Source: Phyllobacteriaceae bacterium (GTDB taxonomy: Bacteria; Pseudomonadota; Alphaproteobacteria; Rhizobiales; Rhizobiaceae). From it: 64,000 bases of DNA. Both the position numbers and the translations under genes were made by a program. The notes below the pieces were generated by a model. That model saw only the letters and a list, made by a program, of their open reading frames with translations, did no database searches and was not told the DNA's origin. The stretch is from NCBI GenBank assembly GCA_002708825.1, contig PAPF01000042.1, positions 1-64,000 of the forward strand, written 5' to 3'. Positions 45,501-54,843 of this stretch are shown here, one piece after another (position 1 is the stretch's first letter; the number at the start of each line of letters is the position of its first letter).

Positions 45501-47133
45501 TGGTATCGCCCTGGAACAGGCGGTCGGTGCGCGCATCGCCGGTTGTGACGCCGCTTGCCGTTCCTGACAAGGCGAGGTCGAAGGCGCCGGTCAGCGCGTT
45601 GACCGTGCCGCGCGCTGCGACATCGGCCGAACCGGTGAGCGGACGTCCGGCCAGGGCGGAGAAGGGCGCGAGAGTGTCGGAGACGAGCGCCAGGCTGCCT
45701 TCGAAGGCAGCGCCGTCAACCGCGCCCTGCGCAGTCGCGGAAAGCGCCTTGCCCGTGATCGCGAAACGGTCGATGCGCACCGGTTCGCCGGCACGATAGG
45801 CGCCGGCAAGCGCCAGCTTAAGGAACGTGCCCAGAGCCTCGGCGATGGCCGGGTCGCCGGAGCGCACCGCCTCGGCCTGCCCGTCGGCTTGAAAGGTGAC
45901 GGCGCGGCGGGCCGGATCGTCGAGCGCGGTGACGTTTCCGCCCATGTCGAGGCGGAATCCGCCAATGGTGAAATCCGGGGTGCGGATGGCGCGGGCGGTC
46001 AATTCGCCGGTCCACTGGCCCTCTGCCGTGTCGCCATAGGTCAGGGCAAGGCGCGCGCCGCCGATGCTGGTCTCATTGCCGGCCGAGGGCAGGATGACAC
46101 GGCCGCCCTCCACCGGGTCGATGACGGCGGAGAGATCGAGGCGGCGCAGGAATCCGTCCGGCAGGACCCGTGCGCTGGCATCCAGCGACAGCGCGCCGCC
46201 CTGGGTGCGCAAGCGCTCGACGATGACGCCGCCTTCGGCGGGCACGGTTCCGGACAGGGAAAGGCTTGTACGATCACCGAGGAAGGCGCGCAGTTCGGCA
46301 GGCGCCAGAACGGCGACGCGGCCGTCAAGGTCGGCGGTGAAGCCGGTCGCGTCGCCGCTTTCGTTGACCGCCACGCGGCCCTGCAGGATTTCCTCGCCAT
46401 TGGCGGCCAGGGCGATGTCGGCCGCGAAGTCCGATAGCGGGCCTTCGCCCTTGACGGAAAGATCGACGGCGGGCCGGCCTTCCAGGTTCAACAGGTTGGC
46501 GAGCACGCCGTCCGCCGGTTCGCTGGCCCGGAGGTCGATGGCGAGCACGCGGCTGTCATTGGAAAAGGCCGCGTCGAGGGCCAGCGTCCCGCCGGGGCCG
46601 TCGAGGCGTTCAATGGCAAGGCCGGCATCCAGCGAACCGTCGGCCAGGGCAAGCGCGCCGTTGAGCGAGAGGGTCGCGGCTTCGCCGAAAACGGCCTCGG
46701 CGAACGTCGCCTCGCCCACCGCGAGATTGCCGATGCGCACCGAGACGGGCAGTTCCGGAAGGCTGAATCCGCCAGCCTCGGGCGACGGCAGGCTTTCGTC
46801 GGGTACCGGCATGCGCGTCATGGCGATGCTGGCTGCCGACAGCCGGTCGATGACCAGGCGCCCGGTGAGCAGGGCCGAGCGCGTCCATGTGATCTTCGCG
46901 TCGGTGATGGTCAGCCAAACGCCCTTGCGGTCGGCGACCGTGATTGCGCCGATGGTGGCATCGGATGACAGCACGCCATCGATGCCGGTGATCGAGATGC
47001 GACGGTTGTCGCTGGAGATCGTGTCCTCCACATAGCGCAGGAAATAGGATTTCTCCTCCTCCGGCGACTGCTGCGAGAGGGCGACGGCGGCAAGCGCGAA
47101 AACCGCGAGAAGGGCGAGGAAAAGCGCGCGCAT
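42535..47133 (-). CDS. tamB: translocation and assembly module inner-membrane protein TamB
   Basis: 1532 residues, within the range of alphaproteobacterial TamB. N-terminal membrane anchor (FLALLAVFALAAVAL), then a very long run of beta-rich AsmA/DUF490-like repeats that form a hydrophobic groove across the periplasm. The C-terminal TamB domain carries GTVTVNRAELTVPENLA, RGLDTELGGTVRLTGPV, GRLSILGQRITFDSG and FGKGITSLSPLQVARL. Ends with the barrel-like strand LGIFYEKDY. It overlaps tamA by one base (TGATG), so translation is coupled. TamA-TamB serves outer-membrane protein insertion and lipid transport, and could help the large barrel protein at 20741. Confidence 0.93.
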   Translation of the reverse strand: MRALFLALLAVFALAAVALSQQSPEEEKSYFLRYVEDTISSDNRRISITGIDGVLSSDATIGAITVADRKGVWLTITDAKITWTRSALLTGRLVIDRLSAASIAMTRMPVPDESLPSPEAGGFSLPELPVSVRIGNLAVGEATFAEAVFGEAATLSLNGALALADGSLDAGLAIERLDGPGGTLALDAAFSNDSRVLAIDLRASEPADGVLANLLNLEGRPAVDLSVKGEGPLSDFAADIALAANGEEILQGRVAVNESGDATGFTADLDGRVAVLAPAELRAFLGDRTSLSLSGTVPAEGGVIVERLRTQGGALSLDASARVLPDGFLRRLDLSAVIDPVEGGRVILPSAGNETSIGGARLALTYGDTAEGQWTGELTARAIRTPDFTIGGFRLDMGGNVTALDDPARRAVTFQADGQAEAVRSGDPAIAEALGTFLKLALAGAYRAGEPVRIDRFAITGKALSATAQGAVDGAAFEGSLALVSDTLAPFSALAGRPLTGSADVAARGTVNALTGAFDLALSGTASGVTTGDARTDRLFQGDTTLAGRLARDETGFRAENFRLGNEQARLTADGNFSSQSADFDLDARIADLATLSDQLAGPLTVTGRAEGEEGIIGTTLALVMPEGELAGRPVSDAALQLEGAFRETGFRGVVTGDLLLDGAPTALRSEIAYGEGSLSLDGLSLTTRGAELTGDIARNENGLLNGALKLDASDISRLAALALREASGAATASVTLEHDGETQSARLQADLTRLDLAEPDLSAASLSLDADLADLFGVPVVRAGLDARALTLAGVEMQTLTATAKGSGDATDFTLDARLDDGATARLAGSLEPLGEGFRVALQQASLVKGGRGLDLKAPATVTVQGERIALDGLRFAAGDGEIAATGTAADVLALQLTLNRVPLSLANLVRPDLGADGTIGGVIDVRGQRERPEADFLLRGQGITVAQLARAGVAPVALDLEGSTQGQRVALDASVTNAQGMDVRASGTVPQTAAGRLDLDVALRAFPLAILNAAAPDAGLSGRLSGTAKVAGNAGQPDVTFAINGENVSARQLAANGIAPLSVALNGRFANQTVRLERASASGAGGLSVTAAGSIPLSGTGLAVDFNAALPLSLANRFLVDRGARAEGLLRVQGRAGGSLSAPVLSARLSTEGAGFVDPQARLRLNDIRLSAAIAHNTLRVETLSAALATGGSVSASGTVGLTGDLPADLSINLNDARYADGELVTANLAGNLTVNGPLLRDPLIAGTVTVNRAELTVPENLAAANDVADVTHRNAPGDVRRTIEKALPERGAPVPTARPSVPRLDVRINAPARIFVRGRGLDTELGGTVRLTGPVTSVSPSGGFEIIRGRLSILGQRITFDSGRVTLIGDLDPYVDFTATTPGTDITVTIRVTGRVSDLSIRFTSQPELPQDEVLARLIFGKGITSLSPLQVARLAAAASELAGGGPSIMDSVREATGLDDLDIVTDEEGNTAARAGRYISDNAYLGVEAGSGGSGKVTIDLDITGDLKARGALGTDESTLGIFYEKDY

Positions 47134-49040
47134 CAGAAGGCCTGTCCAATCCCCGCATAGACGGCGAAACTGCTGTCGCCCGGACGCCGGTCCAGCGGGA
47201 CGGCGGCATCGAGGCGGATCGGGCCGAGTGCGGTGTAGTAGCGCAGGCCGAGGCCGGCGCCGAAGCGCATGTCGGAAAAATCGGGCGTTGCGCGCGGTCC
47301 CACGGCGCCGCCGTCGGCAAAGGCGACGATGCCAATGGTGTCGGTGGCCTTGAACCGGATTTCCGCCGAGGTCTCGAACAGCGAGCGGCCGCCGACAAGT
47401 CCGAGCGGCGTGGGAACGCCGATCGACTTGTAGCCGTATCCGCGCACGGACCCGCCGCCACCGGCAAAAAACAGCTTGTCGGGCGGCGTTTCGGCAATGG
47501 GCATGCCTGCCAGCATTCCGGCCTTGATGCGCGCGGCGAGCACGACGCGCTGCCCGTCGCCAGGCGCAACATAGGCGCGGGCCTCGCCGACCGCCTTCAC
47601 GGCCGTGTTGGCATAGGTGAACTCGTGGAAGGGCTCGGCTTCAGCGGAAAGATAGAAGCCCTTCGTCGCGTCCGTCTCGTTGTCGCGGGTATCCCAGACC
47701 AGCCCGGCGCGCGCGCCGGCGGTGGTGAAGTCTCGGGTGCCGAAGACGTCGTTGTATCGGGCATATTCGCCAAAGACGGCGCCGTAACCGCTCAGCGTTT
47801 CGGAAAAGAGATGGGTCAGGCGCACCTCGCCGCCACCGGCTGTCCGCTTGTAGGCCGGCAGGACCTCGCGCTCGGCCTCGGCGGTGACGGAGAGATCGGT
47901 ATCGCGTGTGATGAAGCCGGGTTTGGTGAAGGTCGCGGCCAGCCGGTAGTCGAAATCCCGCGGATCGGAGGTGCGGCCCATGCCGGCGACCTTGCCTTCC
48001 AACCGGAAACGCTCCGCCCTGCCGAACAGGTTGCGGTGGAGCCAGTAGCCTTCCACGCCCAGGCCGTCGGTCGTCGAATAGGTCGCGCCGACGCCGATGC
48101 GGCGCGGCTTGCGCTCCTGGACGACGAGCGACACCGGCAGGATGCCGTCATCGCCGATGGTGTCGGCCTCGACGAAACGCTGGGAGGTGAAGACATCGAG
48201 ACGGGCCAGCCTTTTGGAAGCGCGCGCAAGGTCGTCCGGGTCGTACTCCGCGCCCGGTTCGAGGCCGGCCATCCAGGCCACGAATTCCGGGTCCATGCGG
48301 CCCGTTCCTTCCACGGCGAGCATGCCGTAGAAGGCCTTCGGCCCGGGCTCGACGGTCAGCGCCGCATCCACCGTGTTGGTATCGTGATCGGCGACGATGG
48401 CCGTGTCGGCGATCCGTGCCTTGGCATGGCCCTGCTGGCGCCAGGCTTCCAGCGAAAGGGCGGCCGCATCCTTGACCGCGGTCGAACGCGCCACTTCGCC
48501 GGGTGCATAGCCTTGTTGCGCAGGCGCTTCCACCTCGTCCCCATCGTCCACCGGCGGGGGCGCGGCATTGATCACGCCGGCGCCGGAAAAGGTGAAGACG
48601 GGACCGGGCGTGACGCGCACGGACACGGCGGCCGGATCGGGGAACACGGCATCGGGCTCAAGGCGTGCGGCATCACGCCCGTCTATCGTGATCGCGATGA
48701 CGCCGCCGTAGCGGCCCTGCCGGTAGAGTGCGCCGAGCAGCGCGCGATAGTCGCCACGCGCCTTGGCAATCAGGCCCGCGGCGCCAGAGGCCGGATCGTC
48801 GCGTCCGCGCCAAAGCCCCGAGGCGTTCTTCAGCGCTTCCTCGACGTCGCCGTCGCCGCCCTCGACGACGAAATCGACACTGTAGGATTGGGGATCGCCA
48901 ATGACGGCCTCCTCATCCCGGTCGGCGCGCGACTGGAAGATGGTCACGCCGAACAATTCCAGCGCCTGGGCGGGCGCGGGCAGCGCAAGCGACAGGGCCG
49001 TCGCCAGAAGGGTCGCTGTTCGGGGTGTCGAGGAACTCAT
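47133..49040 (-). CDS. tamA: outer-membrane assembly factor TamA (BamA/Omp85 family)
   Basis: 635 residues. Signal peptide 1-26 (LALPAPAQA). POTRA-type domains about 45-290 (YSVDFVVEGGDGDVEEAL, YGMLAVEGTGRMDPEFV, DVFTSQRFVEAD) are followed by an Omp85 barrel with YSTTDGLGVEGYWLHRNLFG, the conserved VRGYGYKSIG near residue 530 and a C-terminal Phe (YAGIGQAF). Upstream gene of tamB with overlapping stop and start codons. The 195 bp before its start hold its promoter region; nothing else is evident there. Confidence 0.92.
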   Translation of the reverse strand: MSSSTPRTATLLATALSLALPAPAQALELFGVTIFQSRADRDEEAVIGDPQSYSVDFVVEGGDGDVEEALKNASGLWRGRDDPASGAAGLIAKARGDYRALLGALYRQGRYGGVIAITIDGRDAARLEPDAVFPDPAAVSVRVTPGPVFTFSGAGVINAAPPPVDDGDEVEAPAQQGYAPGEVARSTAVKDAAALSLEAWRQQGHAKARIADTAIVADHDTNTVDAALTVEPGPKAFYGMLAVEGTGRMDPEFVAWMAGLEPGAEYDPDDLARASKRLARLDVFTSQRFVEADTIGDDGILPVSLVVQERKPRRIGVGATYSTTDGLGVEGYWLHRNLFGRAERFRLEGKVAGMGRTSDPRDFDYRLAATFTKPGFITRDTDLSVTAEAEREVLPAYKRTAGGGEVRLTHLFSETLSGYGAVFGEYARYNDVFGTRDFTTAGARAGLVWDTRDNETDATKGFYLSAEAEPFHEFTYANTAVKAVGEARAYVAPGDGQRVVLAARIKAGMLAGMPIAETPPDKLFFAGGGGSVRGYGYKSIGVPTPLGLVGGRSLFETSAEIRFKATDTIGIVAFADGGAVGPRATPDFSDMRFGAGLGLRYYTALGPIRLDAAVPLDRRPGDSSFAVYAGIGQAF

Positions 49041-49235
49041 GGCTTACACACTTACAACGCTGGTCCCCGAAGAATAGGCCCGGAAAATAAACTTTTCAGT
49101 AACGCACCCGAAAATGCCGGAAAAAGCCGGGACCCGCCTTGTTCCGCGCGGTGAAGCCCGCGAACAGAATCGCGGCTGCTCAACCCAATGGCGAGGAATA
49201 GGGGCGATTTCGTGACAGAAACGTGGCGGGGTGCG

Positions 49236-50000
49236 TCAGTTGAACGAACGGATCATGGATCCGACGAGCAGGTTCCAGCCGTCGATGAGGACGAAGAACA
49301 GGATCTTGAACGGCAGCGCCACGACCGTGGGCGGCAGCATCATCATGCCCATCGCCATGGTGATGGTGGCGACGACAAGGTCGATGACGAGGAAGGGCAG
49401 GATGACCAGGAAACCGATCTCGAAGCCGCGCCTGAGTTCGGACACCATGAAGGCAGGAACGAGCACGCGCCAGCCGGGCCGGTCGCCCGGCTCATAGGCC
49501 GGATCGCGTTCCCGCGCCAGACCGACGAAGAGGGCGATGTCCTCGTCGCGGACATTCTCGAGCATGAAATCGTAGAACGGCGCGCTGATGCGCTCGAGCG
49601 CCTCCTGCTGCGACAGTTCATTGTTCATCATGGGCTGAAGCCCCTCGTTCCAGGCCCGGTCGGCTGCCGGCTGCATGACATAGAAGGTCATGAAGAGCGC
49701 GAGGCTGATGAGGATGAGGTTGGCCGGCGTCGTCTGCAGGCCGAGGCCGGAGCGCAGGATCGAGAAGACGATGATGAAGCGGGTGAAACTGGTGACGGTG
49801 ATCAGGATGCCCGGCGCCACCGCAAGGACCGTCAACAGGCCGAAAAGCTGGATGATCTGGCCGGCCGTCTGGCCCTCGATCTCGCTGGCCTGGGCGAGAT
49901 TGGACAGGGCATTGCCGAGACCGCCTTCCTGGGCGAAGACCGGCGGTGCCAGCAGGACCGCCAGAAACAGGCCGATGGCGGGGATCAGCGCGCGCTTCAT
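49236..50000 (-). CDS. fliP: flagellar export apparatus protein FliP
   Basis: 254 residues. Inner-membrane core subunit of the flagellar type III export gate. Signal peptide (LLAPPVFAQ), then the conserved TSFTRFIIVFSILRSGLGLQ, PANLILISLALFMTF and near the end FEIGFLVILPFLVIDLVV and MGMMMLPPTVVALPFK. Overlaps fliL by 4 bp. Last gene of the minus-strand flagellar operon in this window. Confidence 0.96.
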   Translation of the reverse strand: MKRALIPAIGLFLAVLLAPPVFAQEGGLGNALSNLAQASEIEGQTAGQIIQLFGLLTVLAVAPGILITVTSFTRFIIVFSILRSGLGLQTTPANLILISLALFMTFYVMQPAADRAWNEGLQPMMNNELSQQEALERISAPFYDFMLENVRDEDIALFVGLARERDPAYEPGDRPGWRVLVPAFMVSELRRGFEIGFLVILPFLVIDLVVATITMAMGMMMLPPTVVALPFKILFFVLIDGWNLLVGSMIRSFN

Positions 50001-50515
50001 TCAAACAGCATTGTCTTGATCAGCACCTCTTCGACCTTTCCCGGCCCGGCACGCAGGCGCGCCCGGTCGAGCAGGTCGTTGCGGAACTGCAGGTAGCCGG
50101 TGGGCGTGTCGACGTAATCGAGGCGCAGGGTGCGGGCAAAGGCCAGCAGGTCCTGGTGGATGTAGTCCTGCACATGCGGCTCCAGCGGCTCAGCGAGCAG
50201 CAGGGTCAGCTCAAGGCGCATCCAGGTTTCGGACGGCACGGCGATGTTGGTGACGATGGGATCGAGCACCAGTACCTGTGGACCCGCGCCGGCCTTTTCG
50301 GCTGCGCCCGCAGCTTTCTCCCCGTCATGCGCGGCAGCGTCACCGGCGGCGTGGTCCGCGGCTTCGGCCACGGCCGGGTCCGGCATGTTGGGCGCCAGGA
50401 TAAAGGTTCCGAGCCCCCAGCCGGCACCGGCGCCGAACAGGATGATGACGACCAGCGGGACGATCAGCCCCATGACGAGGGATGGCTTGGCTTCCTGCGC
50501 GGTTTCGGCTTCCAT
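49997..50515 (-). CDS. fliL: flagellar basal-body-associated protein FliL
   Basis: 172 residues. One N-terminal membrane helix (VMGLIVPLVVIILFGAG), an Ala/Asp-rich periplasmic linker, and a C-terminal FliL domain (WMRLELTLLLAEPLEP, YLQFRNDLLDRARLRAG, VEEVLIKTMLFE). FliL surrounds the stator and supports torque. Ten bases after flgH, 4-bp overlap with fliP. Confidence 0.93.
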   Translation of the reverse strand: MEAETAQEAKPSLVMGLIVPLVVIILFGAGAGWGLGTFILAPNMPDPAVAEAADHAAGDAAAHDGEKAAGAAEKAGAGPQVLVLDPIVTNIAVPSETWMRLELTLLLAEPLEPHVQDYIHQDLLAFARTLRLDYVDTPTGYLQFRNDLLDRARLRAGPGKVEEVLIKTMLFE

Positions 50516-50525
50516 GTCCGCGTCC

Positions 50526-51245
50526 TCAGAATGGCAGGATCAGGTCGGTGACCTGCTGGCCCCAGGAGGGTTGCTGCACCTCGGTAAGGCGGCCGCGGCC
50601 GCCATAGGTCACCCGCGCCTCGGCGATGCGCTCGTAGCGGATCGTGTTGTCCGGGCCGATGTCGTCGGGCCGGACGATGCCGGCAATGGTGAGTATCCGA
50701 AGCTCGTGATTGACCCGGACCTCCTGGCTGCCCTGGATGATCAGGTTGCCGTTGGCAAGGACCCGGGTGACGAGGGCGGCGACCGACAGGTTCAGGTTCT
50801 CGGACCGGATGGTGCTGCCGTCGCCGGCGAAATCGGACCCGCCGGTCACGCTGCCCGAAGCCGACGCGGAGCCCCCGGCGCCGCTGACGTCATAGCTGCC
50901 TGACAGTCCGAGATCGCGGGAATTGGTACGCGACCGCTCCGAGCGGTTCTGGAACTTGGCATTGTCGTTGATCGAGATGAGCACGGTCAACACGTCGCCC
51001 TCGCTGAGCGCACGGCTGGACTTGTAGAGGTTGTGGGCGCGGTCATCCCACAGCGAATAGCGCGAGGTGCTGGAGGCCGGCTTGTCCGGCCAGGGCTTGT
51101 AGGCCAGCATCCCTTCCTCAACCCCGGCACCGACAGGCGTCATGTCGGGCGCCCGCCCGATTTCGCGAACCCTCTGGCTGCAGCCGGAAACAGCCAGCAG
51201 TCCGGCTGCAGCAACCGGAATGAGGAAACGAAGGCGCCCGGTCAT
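50526..51245 (-). CDS. flgH: flagellar L-ring protein FlgH
   Basis: 239 residues. Lipoprotein signal with lipobox LLAVSGC. Family motifs: LWDDRAHNLYKSSRALSEGD, VLTVLISINDNAKFQNRSER, LVTRVLANGNLIIQGSQEVRV and VNHELRILTIAGIVRPDDI. Forms the outer-membrane ring of the basal body. Overlaps motE by 4 bp. Confidence 0.95.
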   Translation of the reverse strand: MTGRLRFLIPVAAAGLLAVSGCSQRVREIGRAPDMTPVGAGVEEGMLAYKPWPDKPASSTSRYSLWDDRAHNLYKSSRALSEGDVLTVLISINDNAKFQNRSERSRTNSRDLGLSGSYDVSGAGGSASASGSVTGGSDFAGDGSTIRSENLNLSVAALVTRVLANGNLIIQGSQEVRVNHELRILTIAGIVRPDDIGPDNTIRYERIAEARVTYGGRGRLTEVQQPSWGQQVTDLILPF

Positions 51246-51760
51246 GTTCCGTCATCCTTGCGCGCGGCGGCGGCCAGGATCATGGTGACGGCAGCCGCGC
51301 GCTTCGGCTCCATCTCGTTGAGGATGACGCCAGCCTTTGCCGCAGGCAGGGCCAGCAGGATCGAGGAAGCAAGCTGCGGGGAAATTTCCTCAAGGCGCGC
51401 CGCGGCGGCATCGGGGCGCATCTTCTGGTAGATCTCGACAAGGGCCTCGGTGGCGCGGTTTGCAAAACCGTCGCGCAGGCCGACCCACTCTTCCAGTTCC
51501 CGGCGCTTGCTGTCCAGTTCGGCAAGCTTGGCTTCCACCTCGGACTGCAACTGCCGCAACTTCTCTTCCTTGATGCGGTAGCGCAGTTCCTGCATTTCCT
51601 GGGTGATGTTGGTGCAATAGCGCGCGGCATCGCCGGCCGCTTGCGCGCCGTCGACCGAAACATCGCGGATCTCCTGCGCCCGCGCGACGCCGGAGAACCC
51701 GGCAAGCCCCGCGGCCAGAAGGACCGCCAAGCCGATGAAGGAGCGCTTTCCCTCCGTCAT
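51242..51760 (-). CDS. motE: flagellar motility protein MotE (MotC chaperone)
   Basis: 172 residues. Signal peptide, a central charged coiled coil (ELRYRIKEEKLRQLQSEVEA), and a C-terminal MgtE-N-like helical domain (IYQKMRPDAAAARLEEI, ASSILLALPAAKAGVILNEM). In rhizobia MotE is a periplasmic chaperone that folds the stator partner MotC; it occupies the same place between flgI and flgH there. No motB or motC lies in this window. Confidence 0.88.
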   Translation of the reverse strand: MTEGKRSFIGLAVLLAAGLAGFSGVARAQEIRDVSVDGAQAAGDAARYCTNITQEMQELRYRIKEEKLRQLQSEVEAKLAELDSKRRELEEWVGLRDGFANRATEALVEIYQKMRPDAAAARLEEISPQLASSILLALPAAKAGVILNEMEPKRAAAVTMILAAAARKDDGT

Positions 51761-52863
51761 TGCAGGACGAGCTCCGCCTGGAGGGCACCGGCCGACTTGA
51801 TCGCCTGCAGGATGGCGATCGTGTCGGTGGGCTTGACGCCCATCTGGTTCAGGCCGCTGGCAATCGCCTGCAGGCTGGCGCCGTTGACGATGGCGACCAC
51901 GGAATCGGGTTGCGTGGCTGTCACCAGGGTGGAAGGCTGGACCGCCGTGACGCCTTCGGAGAAGGGGTTGGGCTGGACGATCTCCGGTGTCTCGGTGATG
52001 GTCACGGTCAGCGTGCCGTGGCTGACGGCGACCTGGGAAATCCTCACGTCCTGGCCGATGACGATGGTGCCCGTGCGCTCATCGATGACGACGCGGGCGG
52101 GCGCATCCGGAACGACCTGCAAGTTCTCGATCTCGGCCACGAACCGCGCCGCGGACGATTTCTTCGGCCGCGTGAGGGCAATGGTGCGGGAATCGATCTC
52201 GCGCGCAGCCCGCATGCCGTAGCGCTTCGACGTGAAGGCGTTGATGACATCGGTCATGGCGACCGCGGTGGAGAAATCCGGGTTGCGGAGCATCAGTTCC
52301 AGGCTGTGCTCGTCCTCGAAACGGGCCGGGATCTCGCGTTCCACGATGGCGCCGTTGGGAATGCGGCCCGACGTCGGCACACCCTGTGTCACCTGTTCGG
52401 CAGCACCCTGCGCATTGAAGCCGGAGATGATGAGCGGGCCCTGGGCGGCGGCGTAGATCTCGCCGTCGGCACCGCGCAGCGGCGTCATCACCAGCGAACC
52501 GCCGGCCAGCGAGGTGGCATCGCCAAGCGACGAGACCGTCACGTCGATGCGCGACCCGGAGCGCACAAAAGGCGGCAGGTTCGCCGTGACGATCACGGCG
52601 GCGACATTCTTGGAACGCGAAGCGCCGTTTTCCGTGGCGATGCCGAGATTGCTCAGCATGGAGCGCATGGACTGCTCGGTGAAGGGCGCGTTGCGCATGC
52701 TGTCGCCCGTGCCCTGCAAACCCACGACAAGGCCGTAGCCGATGAGCTGGTTGTCGCGGGCGCTGTGCAGGGAGGCGATGTCCTTCACACGGGCGGCCCC
52801 GGCGGGCGCGAGGCCAGCGAGCAATGCCAGGACCAGGACAAGGAGACGGCGCATGGCTTTCAT
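51757..52863 (-). CDS. flgI: flagellar P-ring protein FlgI
   Basis: 368 residues, standard length. Signal peptide (GLAPAGA), then the family opening RVKDIASLHSARDNQLIGYG and LVVGLQGTGDSM, and MRSMLSNLGI. Periplasmic ring around the rod. Overlaps both flgA and motE by 4 bp, a sign of tight translational coupling. Confidence 0.96.
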   Translation of the reverse strand: MKAMRRLLVLVLALLAGLAPAGAARVKDIASLHSARDNQLIGYGLVVGLQGTGDSMRNAPFTEQSMRSMLSNLGIATENGASRSKNVAAVIVTANLPPFVRSGSRIDVTVSSLGDATSLAGGSLVMTPLRGADGEIYAAAQGPLIISGFNAQGAAEQVTQGVPTSGRIPNGAIVEREIPARFEDEHSLELMLRNPDFSTAVAMTDVINAFTSKRYGMRAAREIDSRTIALTRPKKSSAARFVAEIENLQVVPDAPARVVIDERTGTIVIGQDVRISQVAVSHGTLTVTITETPEIVQPNPFSEGVTAVQPSTLVTATQPDSVVAIVNGASLQAIASGLNQMGVKPTDTIAILQAIKSAGALQAELVLQ

Positions 52864-53309
52864 TGGGCGCTCACCAGCACGCTTCCATCCGGCTGGACGG
52901 TGCCGGAAAACTGGCGGCCGCTCTCGCGGTTGCGCAGGCGCACCGTTTCACCGGCAGCCGCGTTCGCCAAGGGCAGCCCGACCAGCGAGATTTCCAGTGC
53001 GCCGGATCGGAATACGGCCCTGACAGGAACACCGGCACGCACGAGATCGGCCTCCCGGACATCCTCGGGAAAGATCAGGCGATTGGGCAGGATCGTCCTG
53101 GCGGCGACCTTTCCGGCCGCCTGCGCCGGTTCGGTCAGGAAGGCGCGGTCGGAAAGGACATTGCCCTTGACCTGGATGCGGTTGACGCTTTCCGGCGTGA
53201 TCTCCTGGCCCGGATAGATGATATGGCGGGCGACGAGGACCGGTTCGGCGGCAGCCGGCGCGGCCAGGCCGAGGGCCAGCAGGGCGGCGAGGGCGGCACC
53301 GGGCCTCAT
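52860..53309 (-). CDS. flgA: flagellar P-ring assembly chaperone FlgA
   Basis: 149 residues. Signal peptide ending AAPAAAEP, then the SAF-type domain (ARHIIYPGQEITPESV, ARTILPNRLIFPEDV) and the conserved end VRLRNRESGRQFSGTV. Short, as in rhizobial FlgA. Helps FlgI assemble in the periplasm. Confidence 0.93.
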   Translation of the reverse strand: MRPGAALAALLALGLAAPAAAEPVLVARHIIYPGQEITPESVNRIQVKGNVLSDRAFLTEPAQAAGKVAARTILPNRLIFPEDVREADLVRAGVPVRAVFRSGALEISLVGLPLANAAAGETVRLRNRESGRQFSGTVQPDGSVLVSAQ

Positions 53310-53313
53310 GGCA

Positions 53314-54102
53314 TCACCTCAGGTTCTTCGAAACAGTCGCGGCCATGTCGTCGGCAGCCTGGATCACCTTGGAGTTCATCTCGTAGCCGCGCTGGGCCGC
53401 GATCAGCGAGGTGATCTCGCGGACCGGGTCGACGTTGGAGGATTCAAGATAGCCCTGGCGCAGCGTGCCGAAGCCGGGATCGCCCGGAACGCCCAGCACC
53501 GCGGCGCCGGATGCGGCGCTTTCGGCGAACAGGTTCTCGCCGAGCGGCAGCAGGCCCACCTCGTTGGCGAAGTTGGCAAGTGTCAGCTGGCCGAGTTCCT
53601 GGAGTTCCACCTGGTCCTGGAAGCGCGCGAAAACCTGGCCGGAATCGTTGATGACGACCTGCACGGCCTCGGCGGGTATGTTGATCGCCGGTTCGACCGC
53701 GTAACCGCCCGTGGTCACGAGCTGGCCGTTGGCATTGGTGTTGAAGGCCCCGGCGCGGCTGTAGAGCGTCTCGCCGTTCGGCCCCTGGACCTGGAACCAG
53801 CCCTGGCCGGATATCGCCACATCGAGCGCGTTGCCGGTGGCGTCGAGCGCGCCCTGGAGATTGATGTTGCGGATGGCGGCCGTGCGAACGCCCAGGCCGA
53901 TATAGGCGCCTTCCGGCACAATGCCCTGGTTGGCCTGTGAGGGCGCGCCCTTCAACGTCTCGGCCTCGTAAAGAAGATCCGTGAACTCCGCCCGGGCGCG
54001 CTTGAAGGCGGTGGTGTTGATGTTGGCGATGTTGTTGGCGATGACGTCGAGATTGGTCTGCTGGGCGCTCATGCCGGTCGCGGCGATGGACAATGCTCTC
54101 AT
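53314..54102 (-). CDS. flgG: flagellar distal rod protein FlgG
   Basis: 262 residues, as expected. N-terminal rod motif [20 protein letters not shown] and [21 protein letters not shown]-terminal [20 protein letters not shown]. The [18 protein letters not shown] block is typical. Forms the distal rod. Confidence 0.96.
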   Translation of the reverse strand: MRALSIAATGMSAQQTNLDVIANNIANINTTAFKRARAEFTDLLYEAETLKGAPSQANQGIVPEGAYIGLGVRTAAIRNINLQGALDATGNALDVAISGQGWFQVQGPNGETLYSRAGAFNTNANGQLVTTGGYAVEPAINIPAEAVQVVINDSGQVFARFQDQVELQELGQLTLANFANEVGLLPLGENLFAESAASGAAVLGVPGDPGFGTLRQGYLESSNVDPVREITSLIAAQRGYEMNSKVIQAADDMAATVSKNLR

Positions 54103-54112
54103 GGCGTCTTCC

Positions 54113-54424
54113 TCAAATGCTCATCCGGCTGATTTCCAGGTAGGCCGAAACGATCTTGTCGCGCACCGCGACGGCGGCCTGCAGCGTCTGCTCGGCGGTC
54201 AGGACCGCGTCGACCACCTCACGCGGACCGGCATTGCCGGCAATGCCGCGCAGGGCCATCCGGTCGCCCTCCTGCATGGTGTTGACGAAGTGCGTGCCGG
54301 CCTGCTCGAGCGCCGCGGAGAACGACGATGCGGCGCTCTGCGCCTGCGCTGCGGAAAGCGTGTCGCCGGCCGCGGACGGCAGCGGCAGGGACAGGGCGGA
54401 AAGGGCGGAAACCGGATCAGCCAT
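54113..54424 (-). CDS. fliE: flagellar hook-basal body protein FliE
   Basis: 103 residues. All-helical MS-ring/rod junction protein; the C-terminal half carries the family signature [20 protein letters not shown] followed by LEISRM. Shares one base with the flgC stop. Confidence 0.93.
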   Translation of the reverse strand: MADPVSALSALSLPLPSAAGDTLSAAQAQSAASSFSAALEQAGTHFVNTMQEGDRMALRGIAGNAGPREVVDAVLTAEQTLQAAVAVRDKIVSAYLEISRMSI

Positions 54425-54840
54425 CAGTTCTGACCCAGCAAGCCGATGGTCATGGAAACGAGTTCGCGCACCTGCCGCATCACCTGGATATTGGCCTCGT
54501 AGGAGCGGTTGGCCTCACGCATGTCGGCCATTTCCACAAGGACGTTGACATTTGGGAGCTTCACGTAGCCGTTGGCGTCAGCGGCGGCGTTGCCGGGGTC
54601 GAGTTCCTTGGGATAGTCGGCCCCGTCAACACCGATGCGCGCCACGCGGACCTTGGAAACGGGCATCTCGCGCGCGACTTCCTCGGCAAACGTGATCGTC
54701 TTGCGCGTATAGGGATCGCCGCCCGGCTGGAGCGAGGTCGAGGCCGAGTTGGCGATGTTCTCGGACACTACGCGCAGCCGCGTCGACTGGGCATGCATTC
54801 CGGACGAGGCGACGTTGAGGGAGGCTGACAGGGAATCCAT
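54424..54840 (-). CDS. flgC: flagellar proximal rod protein FlgC
   Basis: 138 residues. [20 protein letters not shown] and [10 protein letters not shown] at the N-terminus; [20 protein letters not shown] and [10 protein letters not shown] at the C-terminus. Proximal rod component. Confidence 0.96.
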   Translation of the reverse strand: MDSLSASLNVASSGMHAQSTRLRVVSENIANSASTSLQPGGDPYTRKTITFAEEVAREMPVSKVRVARIGVDGADYPKELDPGNAAADANGYVKLPNVNVLVEMADMREANRSYEANIQVMRQVRELVSMTIGLLGQN

Positions 54841-54843
54841 TTA